Below, piece after piece: positions 1 through 8,803 of a DNA stretch of 64,000 nucleotides. Position 1 is the stretch's first letter. Each line of letters starts with the position of its first letter. Source of the stretch: CAIUGU01 sp040080215 (lineage in GTDB: Bacteria; Pseudomonadota; Gammaproteobacteria; Steroidobacterales; Steroidobacteraceae); NCBI GenBank assembly GCA_040080215.1, contig JBEBIT010000011.1:1-64000 (forward strand), given 5' to 3'. The translations under genes and the position numbers were made by a program. Under the pieces are notes generated by a model. It was not told the origin of the DNA. It was given only the letters and a program-made list of their open reading frames with translations, and made no database searches.

Positions 1-161
1 GAGTCGTTCAGGATGTTGATGATCAGCGAGTGATGACCGCTGACCGCCGGATTGTCGATGCGGATGTCGTTGTCAGGGAGGCGGCCGACCGTGTACCGCT
101 CCTTGTTCATGTTGTATTCGGCCAGAACTTGACCATCCAGGCTCAGGATTAACCGTGCCAT
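1..161 (-). CDS. FHA domain protein, N-terminal part (runs off the window)
   Basis: Only the first 53 codons are present; the ATG is at 161 and the gene continues past base 1. The translation reads as a forkhead-associated domain, which binds phosphothreonine. The conserved Gly-Arg pair is at residues 26-27, and Ser41 and His44 occupy the usual phosphopeptide-contact positions. It lies 42 bp downstream of a PP2C phosphatase and a Ser/Thr kinase on the same strand, so it is probably the reader of the phosphorylation that those two enzymes write and erase. Total length and any further domains cannot be seen. The same trio occurs in some type VI secretion loci, but nothing else of that kind is visible here. 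Confidence 0.8.
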   Translation of the reverse strand, partial: MARLILSLDGQVLAEYNMNKERYTVGRLPDNDIRIDNPAVSGHHSLIINILND

Positions 162-203
162 GTCTGCCTCGACTCCGTGTATGAATCCGTCAGCCCCAAG
201 TTC

Positions 204-1040
204 CTAATCAAACCAGCCCAGCAACCGGTCCATCAAGCCCTTGCGCGCAGCAAAGCTTTCAACAGGCTGTGCCAGCACCACCGAGACGTTGTCCCGACCA
301 CCGTTGTCGTTCGCAAGCTGGATCAATTGCTTAGCAATGGTTTCAAGACTAGCACTAAAGGTGCTGATCGTTAAGTGAATATCTTCGTCTTCGACCATGT
401 CGGACAGGCCGTCGGAACACAGGACGTAGTAGTCGCCTTTCAAGGCCGGTTCCTCGTGGATTTCGACCTCGACGGACGGCTCTACACCCAAGGCCCGTGT
501 GACGTAGTTCTTGTTGCTCGCCCGGGCGGCCTCTTCCTGGGAGTAGAAACCACGGTCGACCAGTTCCTGCAGCAGGGAGTGATCGAGGGTCATCTGCTCG
601 AAGCGGCTGGAGCGGAGGCGGTACAGCCGGGAATCGCCGACGTGAGCGATGGCTACCTTGTTGTCGAAGAACAGGCACGCCACGATCGTCGTCCCCATGC
701 CCTCGCATTGGGGCTGGGTCTTGGCGGTCTGGTAGATGATCTTGTTGGCCCGCATGATCGAGTCCCTCAGGACGATGCTGGGACGGGACAGGCCGGATTC
801 CCTGTCGTCTGCGGTGAGGTCCTGCCGTTCGATGGCTTCCTTCACGAGGCTCATGACGGTCTTGACGGCGATGCCGCTCGCGACTTCACCGGCGTTGTAA
901 CCGCCCATGCCGTCGGCGAGGACCAGCAGGCCGATGTCGGCATCGACGCCGATGGTGTCCTCGTTGTGCTCGCGCACCTTGCCCACATCCGTCGCGCCCA
1001 CGGAGCGGATCTTGCCGCGCAGGTTCTGGAGGGTAGGCAT
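204..1040 (-). CDS. PP2C-family serine/threonine protein phosphatase
   Basis: A 278-residue PPM/PP2C phosphatase, expected to remove phosphate from Ser/Thr of targets of the adjacent kinase. Metal-binding and catalytic motifs appear in family order: REHNED at residues 23-28, LADGMGG at 41-47, then GDSRLYRL, CSDGLSD and a C-terminal GGRDNVSVV. No membrane segment or signal peptide is present, so it should be cytoplasmic. The reading frame is open further upstream, but the start is placed at the ATG at 1040 because it shares one base with the TGA of the kinase, the usual sign of translational coupling, and because the domain begins directly after it. Confidence 0.9.
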   Translation of the reverse strand: MPTLQNLRGKIRSVGATDVGKVREHNEDTIGVDADIGLLVLADGMGGYNAGEVASGIAVKTVMSLVKEAIERQDLTADDRESGLSRPSIVLRDSIMRANKIIYQTAKTQPQCEGMGTTIVACLFFDNKVAIAHVGDSRLYRLRSSRFEQMTLDHSLLQELVDRGFYSQEEAARASNKNYVTRALGVEPSVEVEIHEEPALKGDYYVLCSDGLSDMVEDEDIHLTISTFSASLETIAKQLIQLANDNGGRDNVSVVLAQPVESFAARKGLMDRLLGWFD

Positions 1041-2725
1041 CAGTGGTCCAGCGCCTTGGCACAGCTTCGGACTGCGGCCGCCAGTTCGGCGCCGGTCTGG
1101 TAGCGGTCCTCGGGATTCTTTTCGAGCGCGCGAGTCACGATGCTCTCGACGCATTCAGGGAGCTCGGGGCGGATCGAGCGGAGCGGCACGTGCGGCTCGC
1201 TCGCGATCTTGTGCATCAGCTGGGTCATGGAGCCGGCGCGGAACGGCAACTGGCCTGCCAGAAGATGGTACAGGCTGATCCCGAGCGCGAAGAGGTCGGT
1301 ACGGCCATCGAGGGCTCCGCCTTCGAGCTGTTCGGGTGACATGAAAGACGGTGTACCGAGGACAATGCCGGTCTTCGTCCTGCTTGTGTCGGTGAGGCGG
1401 GCGATACCGAAGTCAGTAATTTTGAGTTCGTCCGTATCGAGGTCGAACATGATATTAGCCGGTTTGATGTCCCGGTGAACCACATTCTGGCGATGTGCGT
1501 AGTGGAGCGCGTCCGCCAGCCTGGCTATCAATTCAAGCACTTTGGCGGCCGGCAGCAGGTTTTCGCCCTCGGCAAAGTGACTCAGGTGCTGGCCCTTCAG
1601 GAACTCCATGGCGATGTAGGCCAGGCCCTGGTCTTCGCCGGCGTCGTAGACGGTCACGATGCCCGGGTGATTGAGGCGTCCCGCCATTTCCGCTTCGCGG
1701 AAGAACCGCGACTTCACTTCATCGAGATCGGCGTCCTCGAATTCCTGGGCGAGTGAAATGGCCTTGATGGCCACCACGCGATTGATCTTGGGGTCTCGTC
1801 CCAGGTACACGGTGCCCATGGCGCCCTGTCCGAGTTCCCGTTCGATTTCATACCGGCCGAGCGTGCGTTTTGGCGTGGTCGCGGCGCGGTCCCGGGCGTC
1901 TGGTTTGTCGATGGATGCGCTCGGCCGCACCGGTTTCAGTCGTGCGGGCGGCGGCGGATCTTCCGAGACCGGGCGGTCCGCGAGCGGCTTGTACTTGGGG
2001 TCGCGTTCGGCCATGTAAGTGAAGACGGCCTTGGCCTTGGCGCCCTGGTGCCGGGCGTCGAACTCGAGGCCGAGGCCATGGAGGGCATCCAGCACTTCCG
2101 GGCTGGCCGGGCAGCGACGATAGGTTTCGAAGGCGAGGTCCAGTTGGCCCTGGCGCTGCAGATTGCGAGCCATGACGGCGAGGTTTTCGCCGGAGACGTT
2201 CGTGAACTTGCGGGCGGGCGGGGCGACGGCCGGGCGTGCTGGCGGTCGAATCGGGGCATTGCAGGCCACGGAGACGGCGAGGCCGGCGAGCAAGGCAATC
2301 ACGGGAAGGAGGAGCCTTGTCCAGGTTCCAAGCCAGCTCAGCAGGGCGATCTCGAGGAGCAGGAGCCCCCAGATCAGGCCCACCGTGGCGAGGATGGCGG
2401 TCTTGCGGCCGGTCCGGGGCAACACCCCGCCGGCAAGAGCGACCACGACAACGGCCGTAAAGGCTTCAACGAAAACCGCCCAGAGGGGGCGGTCGTAAGG
2501 GGCGCCGGAGACAACCCAGTCACGGAACAGGCCTTCCAGGCTGCTCACGGCGTCCGCCAGCACCAGCCGGCCCAAAAGCAGGACGAAGGCCGCCGCAGCT
2601 CCCGCGAGGAGCCAGCCGTACCGGTTGAGTTGAGGGGCTGCTGCCACCACGCGTATCGAGCTTCCTGACCCAGAACCGGCGCGAGTATAGACGAACGCGT
2701 TATGGCCAATTGTCGGGGCCGTCAC
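1040..2725 (-). CDS. Membrane-anchored Ser/Thr protein kinase, PknB type
   Basis: A 561-residue Hanks-type kinase. Residues about 38-155 hold four hydrophobic segments. A helical, TPR-like stretch (about 175-245) and a proline-rich linker follow, and the kinase domain fills about 290-555. The Gly-rich loop GQGAMGTVYLG, catalytic Lys321, the HRD loop at 417-419 and the DFG motif at 438-440 are all intact, so the enzyme should be active. The start is a GTG at 2725, and a later start is possible. With kinase C-terminal to the membrane part, this differs from the common PknB layout (kinase first, single transmembrane helix, extracellular sensor). It heads a coupled operon with the phosphatase and FHA genes. 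Confidence 0.9.
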   Translation of the reverse strand: MTAPTIGHNAFVYTRAGSGSGSSIRVVAAAPQLNRYGWLLAGAAAAFVLLLGRLVLADAVSSLEGLFRDWVVSGAPYDRPLWAVFVEAFTAVVVVALAGGVLPRTGRKTAILATVGLIWGLLLLEIALLSWLGTWTRLLLPVIALLAGLAVSVACNAPIRPPARPAVAPPARKFTNVSGENLAVMARNLQRQGQLDLAFETYRRCPASPEVLDALHGLGLEFDARHQGAKAKAVFTYMAERDPKYKPLADRPVSEDPPPPARLKPVRPSASIDKPDARDRAATTPKRTLGRYEIERELGQGAMGTVYLGRDPKINRVVAIKAISLAQEFEDADLDEVKSRFFREAEMAGRLNHPGIVTVYDAGEDQGLAYIAMEFLKGQHLSHFAEGENLLPAAKVLELIARLADALHYAHRQNVVHRDIKPANIMFDLDTDELKITDFGIARLTDTSRTKTGIVLGTPSFMSPEQLEGGALDGRTDLFALGISLYHLLAGQLPFRAGSMTQLMHKIASEPHVPLRSIRPELPECVESIVTRALEKNPEDRYQTGAELAAAVRSCAKALDH

Positions 2726-2820
2726 AGGCTGACGGTGCCTTTGCCGCTCCGGTACGATGCGACTGCAGCGGGGTGTGACGTACCCCTATCCTTTTTCCCC
2801 CGAGCGCTCCCCGGTTATCG

Positions 2821-4185
2821 ATGGCCAAATCGCGTGCTGTCTATGTTTGCGACGACTGCGGCAACGAGAGCCTGCAGTGGCTCGGGACGTGTCCCGCCTG
2901 CAAGGCCGTGGGGACCTTCAAGAGCGTGACGGTGGCACGGACGGGGCCGGGTGCCCGTGCGCCGCTGGTGGCTGGCAGCGCGCCCGTCCGGCTGATGTCT
3001 GACGTGCTCAAGGCGGACGAACCCCGTATCGCGACCGGACTCGATGAGCTCGACAGGGTGCTGGGCGGCGGCCTGGTCCAGGGCTCGGTGACGTTGATCG
3101 GTGGCGACCCCGGCATCGGCAAGTCGACGCTGCTGCTGCAGGCGGGCGAGGCGCTGAGCCGTGCAGCGGAAACGCTGTACGTCACCGGCGAGGAATCCCT
3201 GCGGCAGGTCAGCCTGCGGGCCCATCGGCTCGGCGTGTCGGGCGATACGTTGCAGCTCTTCGCCGAAACCAACGTGGACACGGTGCTGGCGGAAGCCAAG
3301 GCCCGGGCGGTCAAGATCCTCGTGATCGACTCCATCCAGACGATGTTCGTCGAAGGCGTCGAATCGTCTGCCGGCTCGGCCTCGCAGGTGCGGGAGTCCG
3401 CTGCGCAGCTCGTACGCTTTGCCAAGTCGACCGGCGCGGCCGTCATCATCATCGGCCACGTCACCAAGGAAGGCCTGATCGCGGGTCCCCGCATCCTCGA
3501 GCACATGGTCGATACCGTGCTGTATTTCGAAAGCGATGCAGGCAGTCGGTATCGACTGGTGCGCGCGGTCAAGAACCGCTTCGGTGCCGTCAACGAGATC
3601 GGCGTGTTCGCGATGACGGAGCAGGGCTTGAAGGAAGTGAAGAATCCTTCCGCCATTTTCCTGTCCCGCCATCCCGCGCCGGTGCCGGGTTCCGTGGTGA
3701 TGGTCGCCCGCGAAGGCACGCGGCCGATGCTGATCGAGGTTCAGGCGCTGGTCGATGCGACGCAGGCGATGAATCCGCGTCGTGTCGCGGTCGGCATCGA
3801 GCAGAACCGGTTGAACCTGTTGCTTGCCGTGCTGCATCGACATGGCGGTGTCGCGACGAGCGGCTACGACGTGTTCGTCAATATCGTCGGCGGCGTCCGG
3901 CTAAACGAAACCGCGACCGACCTGCCGGCGATCCTTGCGGTCTATTCGAGCTATCGCGACCAGGCGCTCTCGACCGGGCTCGTGAGTTTCGGCGAGGTCG
4001 GCCTGGCCGGCGAAGTCCGCCCCGTCCCGTACGGCGAGGAGCGGTTGCGTGAGGCCGCGAAGCAGGGGTTTGAACGCGCCATCGTGCCGGCCGCGAATGT
4101 GCCGCGCAAACCGATCGATGGCATCGAAGTCACCGGGGTGGAACGGCTGCAGGACGTGATTGCCGCCGCGGGTTTCCACGGCTGA
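2821..4185 (+). CDS. radA: DNA repair protein RadA (Sms)
   Basis: A 454-residue RadA, the RecA-like ATPase that promotes branch migration of recombination intermediates. The N-terminal zinc finger has Cys10, Cys13, Cys24 and Cys27. Walker A is GGDPGIGKST with Lys101. The RadA-specific KNRFG motif is at 251-255. The C-terminal third is the Lon-protease-like domain that lacks peptidase activity. Length matches the family. It is divergent from the kinase operon; a TACGAT -10-like hexamer near 2753 could serve it. It converges on the CorC-family gene with only 4 bp between the stop codons. Confidence 0.97.
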   Translation: MAKSRAVYVCDDCGNESLQWLGTCPACKAVGTFKSVTVARTGPGARAPLVAGSAPVRLMSDVLKADEPRIATGLDELDRVLGGGLVQGSVTLIGGDPGIGKSTLLLQAGEALSRAAETLYVTGEESLRQVSLRAHRLGVSGDTLQLFAETNVDTVLAEAKARAVKILVIDSIQTMFVEGVESSAGSASQVRESAAQLVRFAKSTGAAVIIIGHVTKEGLIAGPRILEHMVDTVLYFESDAGSRYRLVRAVKNRFGAVNEIGVFAMTEQGLKEVKNPSAIFLSRHPAPVPGSVVMVAREGTRPMLIEVQALVDATQAMNPRRVAVGIEQNRLNLLLAVLHRHGGVATSGYDVFVNIVGGVRLNETATDLPAILAVYSSYRDQALSTGLVSFGEVGLAGEVRPVPYGEERLREAAKQGFERAIVPAANVPRKPIDGIEVTGVERLQDVIAAAGFHG

Positions 4186-4189
4186 ATCG

Positions 4190-5461
4190 TCAACCGGCCT
4201 TTCCGGGCGGAATCACCCGCGCTGTCCTGACGGCATTGCCCGCAATCTGCAGGATCTCCACTGCATAGCCGTCGATCTTGAGGCTGGTGCCAGGCTCTGG
4301 AATGGCTTCAAGGTATTCGAGGATCAGGCCGTTCAGCGTGCGCGGGCCCTTGGTCGGCAAGGTCCAGCCGAGCCTGCGGTTGAGTGAGCGCAGGTTGGCG
4401 CTCGCGTTGATGACGTAACCCCCGTTCGGTTCGCGATGCACGTCCCGATGCAGCGTTGCGGCGTCGCTGGTGAACTCGCCGACGATTTCCTCGAGGATGT
4501 CCTCCAGCGTAACCAGTCCCTGCACGTCGCCGTACTCGTTGACGACGAGCGCAATGCGGCGCCGCTGGTGCTGGAACGCCAGCAATTGCGTATTCAGTGT
4601 AGTACCCGCCGGAATGAAGAACGGTTCGCGCTCCACTGCCATGCGCCTCAGTTCGTCGCGGGTGAGGTCACCGTGGGCGAGCGACTGCGCCACCTTCTTC
4701 ATGTGCAGGATGCCGAGGATGCTGTCGAGGTTCGATTCGTACACGGGCAGGCGCGTGTGCGGGTTCGAGCGCAGCTGCTCCACGATATCGTCCCAATCGT
4801 CGTCGAGATCGATGCCGCCTATATCGGCGCGCGGGATCATGATGTCGTCGACGGTGATCTTCTCGAGATCCAGGATGCTCATCAGCATCTGCTGGTGGCC
4901 GTGGGGAATCACCGTGCTCGATTCGGCGACTACCGTGCGCAGTTCATCGGCGCTGAGCGAATGGGCGGCGACCTTGTCGGGCGCGACGCCGAGCAGTCGC
5001 AGCACGCCGTTCGAGACCAGGTTGGCGCTCCACACGAAGGGATACAGCACCCGCACGAGGCCGGCATACACCCACGCCGCGGGCAACGCGAGGCGTTCGG
5101 GGTGGAGCGCACCGTAGGTCTTGGGCGCGACCTCGCCGAAGATCAGCACGACGATGGTGAGCGCGCCCGTTGCGATGGCGAGCGCGGGCTCGCCGCCCAT
5201 GCGCAGCGCGATGACGCTGGTGATTGCGACGGCGGAGAAGTTCACCAAGGTGTTGCCGAGCAGGATGACGCCGATCAGGCGATCCGGGCGCTGCAGCAGT
5301 TCTTCGGTGAGTTTGGCGCTGCGGCTGCCTTCGCTCGCCATGTGCCGCAGGCGATAGCGATTGATGCTCATGAGCGCGGTCTCCGTGCTGGAGAAGAACG
5401 CGGACAGCAACACCAGGACGATGACGGTGCCGAACAGGAAAGGGAGGGACAGGTCGCCCAA
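4190..5461 (-). CDS. CNNM/CorC-family membrane protein with CBS domains (YfjD/CorB-like)
   Basis: An integral membrane protein of the HlyC/CorC (CNNM) family. The order is an N-terminal DUF21 membrane domain (first segment within 15 residues of the start, then ETALMSINRYRLRHMA), a CBS pair around SILDLEKITVDDIMIPR and NEYGDVQGLVTLEDILEEI, and a C-terminal CorC/HlyC transporter-associated domain. Relatives are linked to magnesium or cobalt export. The frame is open to 5659, but that overlaps the next gene by about 170 bp. The TTG at 5461 gives 424 residues, close to E. coli YfjD, and fits the alignment I recall, so it was chosen. The neighbours ypjD and ffh are the same as in E. coli. The precise start is uncertain. 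Confidence 0.88.
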   Translation of the reverse strand: MGDLSLPFLFGTVIVLVLLSAFFSSTETALMSINRYRLRHMASEGSRSAKLTEELLQRPDRLIGVILLGNTLVNFSAVAITSVIALRMGGEPALAIATGALTIVVLIFGEVAPKTYGALHPERLALPAAWVYAGLVRVLYPFVWSANLVSNGVLRLLGVAPDKVAAHSLSADELRTVVAESSTVIPHGHQQMLMSILDLEKITVDDIMIPRADIGGIDLDDDWDDIVEQLRSNPHTRLPVYESNLDSILGILHMKKVAQSLAHGDLTRDELRRMAVEREPFFIPAGTTLNTQLLAFQHQRRRIALVVNEYGDVQGLVTLEDILEEIVGEFTSDAATLHRDVHREPNGGYVINASANLRSLNRRLGWTLPTKGPRTLNGLILEYLEAIPEPGTSLKIDGYAVEILQIAGNAVRTARVIPPGKAG

Positions 5462-5490
5462 GGTGTCGGGTAGTCCGGGAGCCTCGGAGT

Positions 5491-6285
5491 TCAGCCCCAG
5501 TGGCGACCGAGGATGCCTTCGAGCACGAGCTTCGTCCCGAAATACGCGAGACCGAGCAGGACGAAGCCACCGAGCGTCCAGCGCAGCGCGGTCCGTCCTC
5601 GCCAGCCGAGGTACCAGCGTCCTGCCAGCAGGACTGCAAAGACGATCCACGCGAGGCACGACAGCACTGCCTTGTGCACGAGGTGCTGGGCGAGGAAGTT
5701 GTCGACGAACACGAAGCCGCTGAACAGCGCCAGTGACAGCAACGCGAACCCGGCGGCAATCGCCTGGAACATGCCGGACTCAAGGGATTCGATCGAAGGT
5801 AGCGCAGCCAGGAGACCGAGCGGTTTGTGCCGTCGCAGGCGCCGGTCAAGCGCGGCCTGGGCCACGGCCAGCGCGGCGCCGACCGTGAGCAAGGCGTAGG
5901 CCAACGTGGACAGGACGACATGCGCGGTGAGTTCCCAGCCACTGCGGGCGACCGTCAATTCCCGCACGGTGTCGTCGGCGAGCGCGGCAATGATGCCGGC
6001 AATGGCGAGCAGGACGCCGCTGATGACCGAGAACCTCGGGCGGCGCATGGCGGCGATCACGGCGACGAGCGCGATAACCCACCAGATGAGCGACGCCGTT
6101 CCCCCGAGGGACAGGCGTGCGTCCGTCCCGGACAGGTCCTGCCACAGCTTGGCGCCGTGGAACGCGAGGGCCAGCACGCCCATGCCCACACCGGCCACAT
6201 GGGCGCCGGCAGGCGCTCGTCGCGCACCGGACAAGAGCCACAGTGCGGAGGCGAGATAGCAGGCGAGGACGACGATTGAGAGCAC
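5491..6285 (-). CDS. ypjD: Cytochrome c assembly-type inner-membrane protein (YpjD family)
   Basis: A 264-residue polytopic protein with about eight hydrophobic segments starting at residue 1. It resembles the CcsA/CcmC cytochrome c assembly fold, to which the YpjD family belongs. The family's function is not settled; in E. coli it is linked with the neighbouring CorB-type protein. It is divergent from ffh with about 150 bp between starts, and its stop lies about 30 bp before the likely start of the CorC-family gene, so the two are probably co-transcribed. Haem binding is not established by anything seen here. Confidence 0.85.
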   Translation of the reverse strand: MLSIVVLACYLASALWLLSGARRAPAGAHVAGVGMGVLALAFHGAKLWQDLSGTDARLSLGGTASLIWWVIALVAVIAAMRRPRFSVISGVLLAIAGIIAALADDTVRELTVARSGWELTAHVVLSTLAYALLTVGAALAVAQAALDRRLRRHKPLGLLAALPSIESLESGMFQAIAAGFALLSLALFSGFVFVDNFLAQHLVHKAVLSCLAWIVFAVLLAGRWYLGWRGRTALRWTLGGFVLLGLAYFGTKLVLEGILGRHWG

Positions 6286-6388
6286 GGGGACCCGGGGAAG
6301 GCTTCTGAACGCAGCAGATCATGTCACAGGGTTCCGGGCATTAGAAGGACGGGGCGGGAGAAGCAGGCGGCCGGTCCGCTGTTTCTCC

Positions 6389-6394
6389 TATAAT
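6389..6394 (+). promoter_or_regulatory. Probable -10 element (TATAAT) of ffh
   Basis: A perfect TATAAT lies 46 bp before the ffh ATG, in the divergent ypjD/ffh spacer. No good -35 hexamer stands 16-18 bp upstream, so the promoter may be weak at -35 or activator-dependent. The assignment rests only on the hexamer and its position. Confidence 0.45.
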
Positions 6395-6439
6395 CCCCGG
6401 CCTCTCGACCAGCCTCCTGCGGACTTCAACCGGTGCAAC

Positions 6440-7801
6440 ATGTTTGATCAATTGAGCGGTCGTCTCCGCGGCGTCCTCGACGCCCTCCAGGGCCGCGGGC
6501 GACTCACCGAGGAAAACATCGGCGACACGCTGCGCCAGGTACGCATGGCGTTGCTCGAGGCCGACGTCGCGTTGCCGGTGGTCAAGACCTTCATCGACGG
6601 CGTGCGCGCCCGGGTCGTGGGGCAGGAGATCGAGAAGAGCCTGACGCCGGGCCAGGCGCTCGTGCGGACCATCCACGAGGAGCTCGTCGCGCTGATGGGC
6701 GAAGGGTCGCGGCCGATCAACCTGCGCGCCCAGCCGCCGGTCGTCATCCTGCTGGCCGGTCTGCAAGGCGCCGGCAAGACGACCACCGCCGGCAAGCTGG
6801 CCAAATGGCTTAAAGAGAAAGAGCGCAAGAAGGTGCTGCTCGCGAGTACCGACGTCTATCGTCCGGCCGCCATCCTGCAGCTCGAGCGCCTGGCCGGTCA
6901 GCTCGAAGTCGGCTTCTACCCTTCGGACCCGACCAAATCCCCCGTAGCGCTCGCGAACGAAGCGCTCGATGAAGCGCGGCGCTCGCTCTATGACGTCCTC
7001 ATCGTCGACACCGCCGGCCGCCTGCATGTCGATGGCGAGATGATGCAGGAGGTCCGCGACATCAGTGCCGCAGTCAACCCGCTCGAAACATTGTTCGTCG
7101 TCGACAGCATGGCCGGCCAGGACGCCGTGAATGCCGCCCGGGCGTTCGGTGAGGCGCTGACGCTCACTGGCGTGATCCTGACCAAGGCGGACGGCGATGC
7201 CCGCGGCGGCGCGGCGCTCTCGGTCCGTCAGGTGACCGGCAAGCCGATCCTCTTCATTGGTACGGGCGAAAAGTCCGCCGCGCTGGAGGTCTTCCAGGCC
7301 GAGCGGGTGGCGGGCCGGATCCTGGGGATGGGCGACGTGCTGTCGCTGGTCGAGGATGTCACCCGGCAGGTCGACCGTGAGCAGGCCGAGCGGCTGGCCG
7401 GCAAACTGAAGAAGGGCAAGGACTTTGACCTCAACGACCTCCACGACCAATTGGGTCAGGTCGAAAAGATGGGCGGGCTCGCCTCGCTGGTCGACAAGCT
7501 GCCGACCAAGCTCTTGGGCAAAGCGGGCAATATCCCTAAGCCCGACGACCGGGAAATCAAGCGCCAGCTGGCCATCATCCGCTCCATGACCCCCCAGGAG
7601 CGGCGCCACCCCAAGGTGATCGACGGTTCCCGGCGGCGGCGCATTGCGATCGGGTCCGGACTGCAGGTGTCGGACGTCAACCGGCTCCTCAAGAACTTCC
7701 TGCAGATGCAGAAGATGATGAAATCCATGACAAAGGGTGGCGGAATGGCGCGGATGATGCGGGCCATGGCCGGCAAGCTGCCCCCCGGTCTCGGCGGCTA
7801 G
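6440..7801 (+). CDS. ffh: Signal recognition particle GTPase Ffh
   Basis: The 453-residue protein subunit of the SRP, which with 4.5S RNA (also in this window, at 49.5 kb) delivers membrane proteins co-translationally to FtsY and the translocon. The N domain occupies about 1-90. The G domain contains GLQGAGKTT (107-115) and DTAGR, with TKADGDARGG near 250. The C-terminal methionine-rich M domain that binds signal peptides and RNA carries MQKMMKSM and ends GGMARMMRAMAG. It begins the ffh-rpsP-rimM-trmD-rplS block typical of gammaproteobacteria; 142 bp separate it from rpsP. Confidence 0.98.
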   Translation: MFDQLSGRLRGVLDALQGRGRLTEENIGDTLRQVRMALLEADVALPVVKTFIDGVRARVVGQEIEKSLTPGQALVRTIHEELVALMGEGSRPINLRAQPPVVILLAGLQGAGKTTTAGKLAKWLKEKERKKVLLASTDVYRPAAILQLERLAGQLEVGFYPSDPTKSPVALANEALDEARRSLYDVLIVDTAGRLHVDGEMMQEVRDISAAVNPLETLFVVDSMAGQDAVNAARAFGEALTLTGVILTKADGDARGGAALSVRQVTGKPILFIGTGEKSAALEVFQAERVAGRILGMGDVLSLVEDVTRQVDREQAERLAGKLKKGKDFDLNDLHDQLGQVEKMGGLASLVDKLPTKLLGKAGNIPKPDDREIKRQLAIIRSMTPQERRHPKVIDGSRRRRIAIGSGLQVSDVNRLLKNFLQMQKMMKSMTKGGGMARMMRAMAGKLPPGLGG

Positions 7802-7943
7802 TCAGGGGGTCCCGGACAGGGTTTGGCGGCGGGGCGGCGAGCTGACCTCACCCCTGGCTGGCCTATCGCATCCCAAGCATTTCATTTGTCCAAGAATTTC
7901 ATTAGTATTCGCGCCTCATTTTTCTGGGGCAGAAGCAGCAATC

Positions 7944-8198
7944 ATGGTTACGATCCGCCTGACTCGTCGCGGCAGCAAGAAAGCGCCGTTCTATCACGTC
8001 GTTGTTACCGACAGCCGCAAGCGTCAGGGCGGCATGGCGCTGGAACAGATCGGCTTCTTCAACCCGAATCCGGCCGGCAAGGAGCGCAAGCTCGAGCTCG
8101 ACGTCGCGCGCGTGGACTACTGGGTCAGCAAGGGTGCCAAGCCCTCTGATCGCGTTGCCCAGCTCGTGTCGGTCGCACGCAGCCAGAAGGCGGCTTGA
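7944..8198 (+). CDS. rpsP: 30S ribosomal protein S16
   Basis: An 84-residue bS16 with the family start MVTIRLTRRGSKKAPFYHVV and a length normal for the family. It is a primary or secondary assembly protein of the 30S subunit. It leads the ribosomal and tRNA-modification operon with rimM, trmD and rplS. The 142-bp leader after ffh is comparatively A+T-rich at its 3' end and probably holds the operon promoter, but I could not choose a convincing -35/-10 pair. Confidence 0.98.
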   Translation: MVTIRLTRRGSKKAPFYHVVVTDSRKRQGGMALEQIGFFNPNPAGKERKLELDVARVDYWVSKGAKPSDRVAQLVSVARSQKAA

Positions 8199-8262
8199 AC
8201 CTGTCTGACGGCTTGCAGCGCGGCGTTTTGGCTAGCGCAGTCGTCAGCATCTGACCGGACCG

Positions 8263-8799
8263 ATGGAGACGCCCGCAGCGCCACCGGCCGAGGCCAAACC
8301 CAAAGACCGAATCGTCGTTCTGGGGCGGATTGCCGGGCTGTTCGGCGTGAAGGGTTGGGTCAAGATCCAGTCCTACACGGACCCACCGGAGAACCTGCTC
8401 GATTACCCGGTGTGGCAGTTGAACCAGCGCGGGCAGTGGACGCAAGTTCGCTGGGCTGAGGGTCGTCCGGCGAACCGCATGGTGCTCGGGCGGCTCGAGA
8501 ACGTGAATGATCGCGACCAGGCACAGGCCATGGTCGGTGCGGACATCGGGGTGTGGCGCAGCGAATTACCGCCGCCGGCTCCGGGGGAATATTACTGGGA
8601 GGACCTCACCGGCCTCGACGCCTACTCGCCTTCGGGGCAGTGGCTCGGCAAGGTGGATCACTTCCGGGAAACGGCGGTGCACCCGCTGATGGTGATTCGC
8701 GGCGAAGGCGAGCACCTCGTGCCGCTCGTGAAGGAGCGGCTGCTGGGGGTGGATCTCGCCGCCGGGCGGATGACGGTGGATTGGGACCCGGACTGGTAG
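8263..8799 (+). CDS. rimM: Ribosome maturation factor RimM
   Basis: A 178-residue RimM, which assists late maturation of the 30S head around S19. The N-terminal RimM domain includes VVLGRIAGLFGVKGWVKI, and the C-terminal PRC-barrel domain follows, with YYWEDLTGL at its start. It lies between rpsP and trmD, as in E. coli, and stops 4 bp before trmD, so translational coupling is likely. Confidence 0.97.
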   Translation: METPAAPPAEAKPKDRIVVLGRIAGLFGVKGWVKIQSYTDPPENLLDYPVWQLNQRGQWTQVRWAEGRPANRMVLGRLENVNDRDQAQAMVGADIGVWRSELPPPAPGEYYWEDLTGLDAYSPSGQWLGKVDHFRETAVHPLMVIRGEGEHLVPLVKERLLGVDLAAGRMTVDWDPDW

Positions 8800-8803
8800 C
8801 GGC

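Noticed and set aside
6341..7609. Minus-strand open frame of 422 codons opposite ffh
   Set aside because: Shadow of ffh; no domain, no ribosome site, His/Asp/Arg-rich composition.
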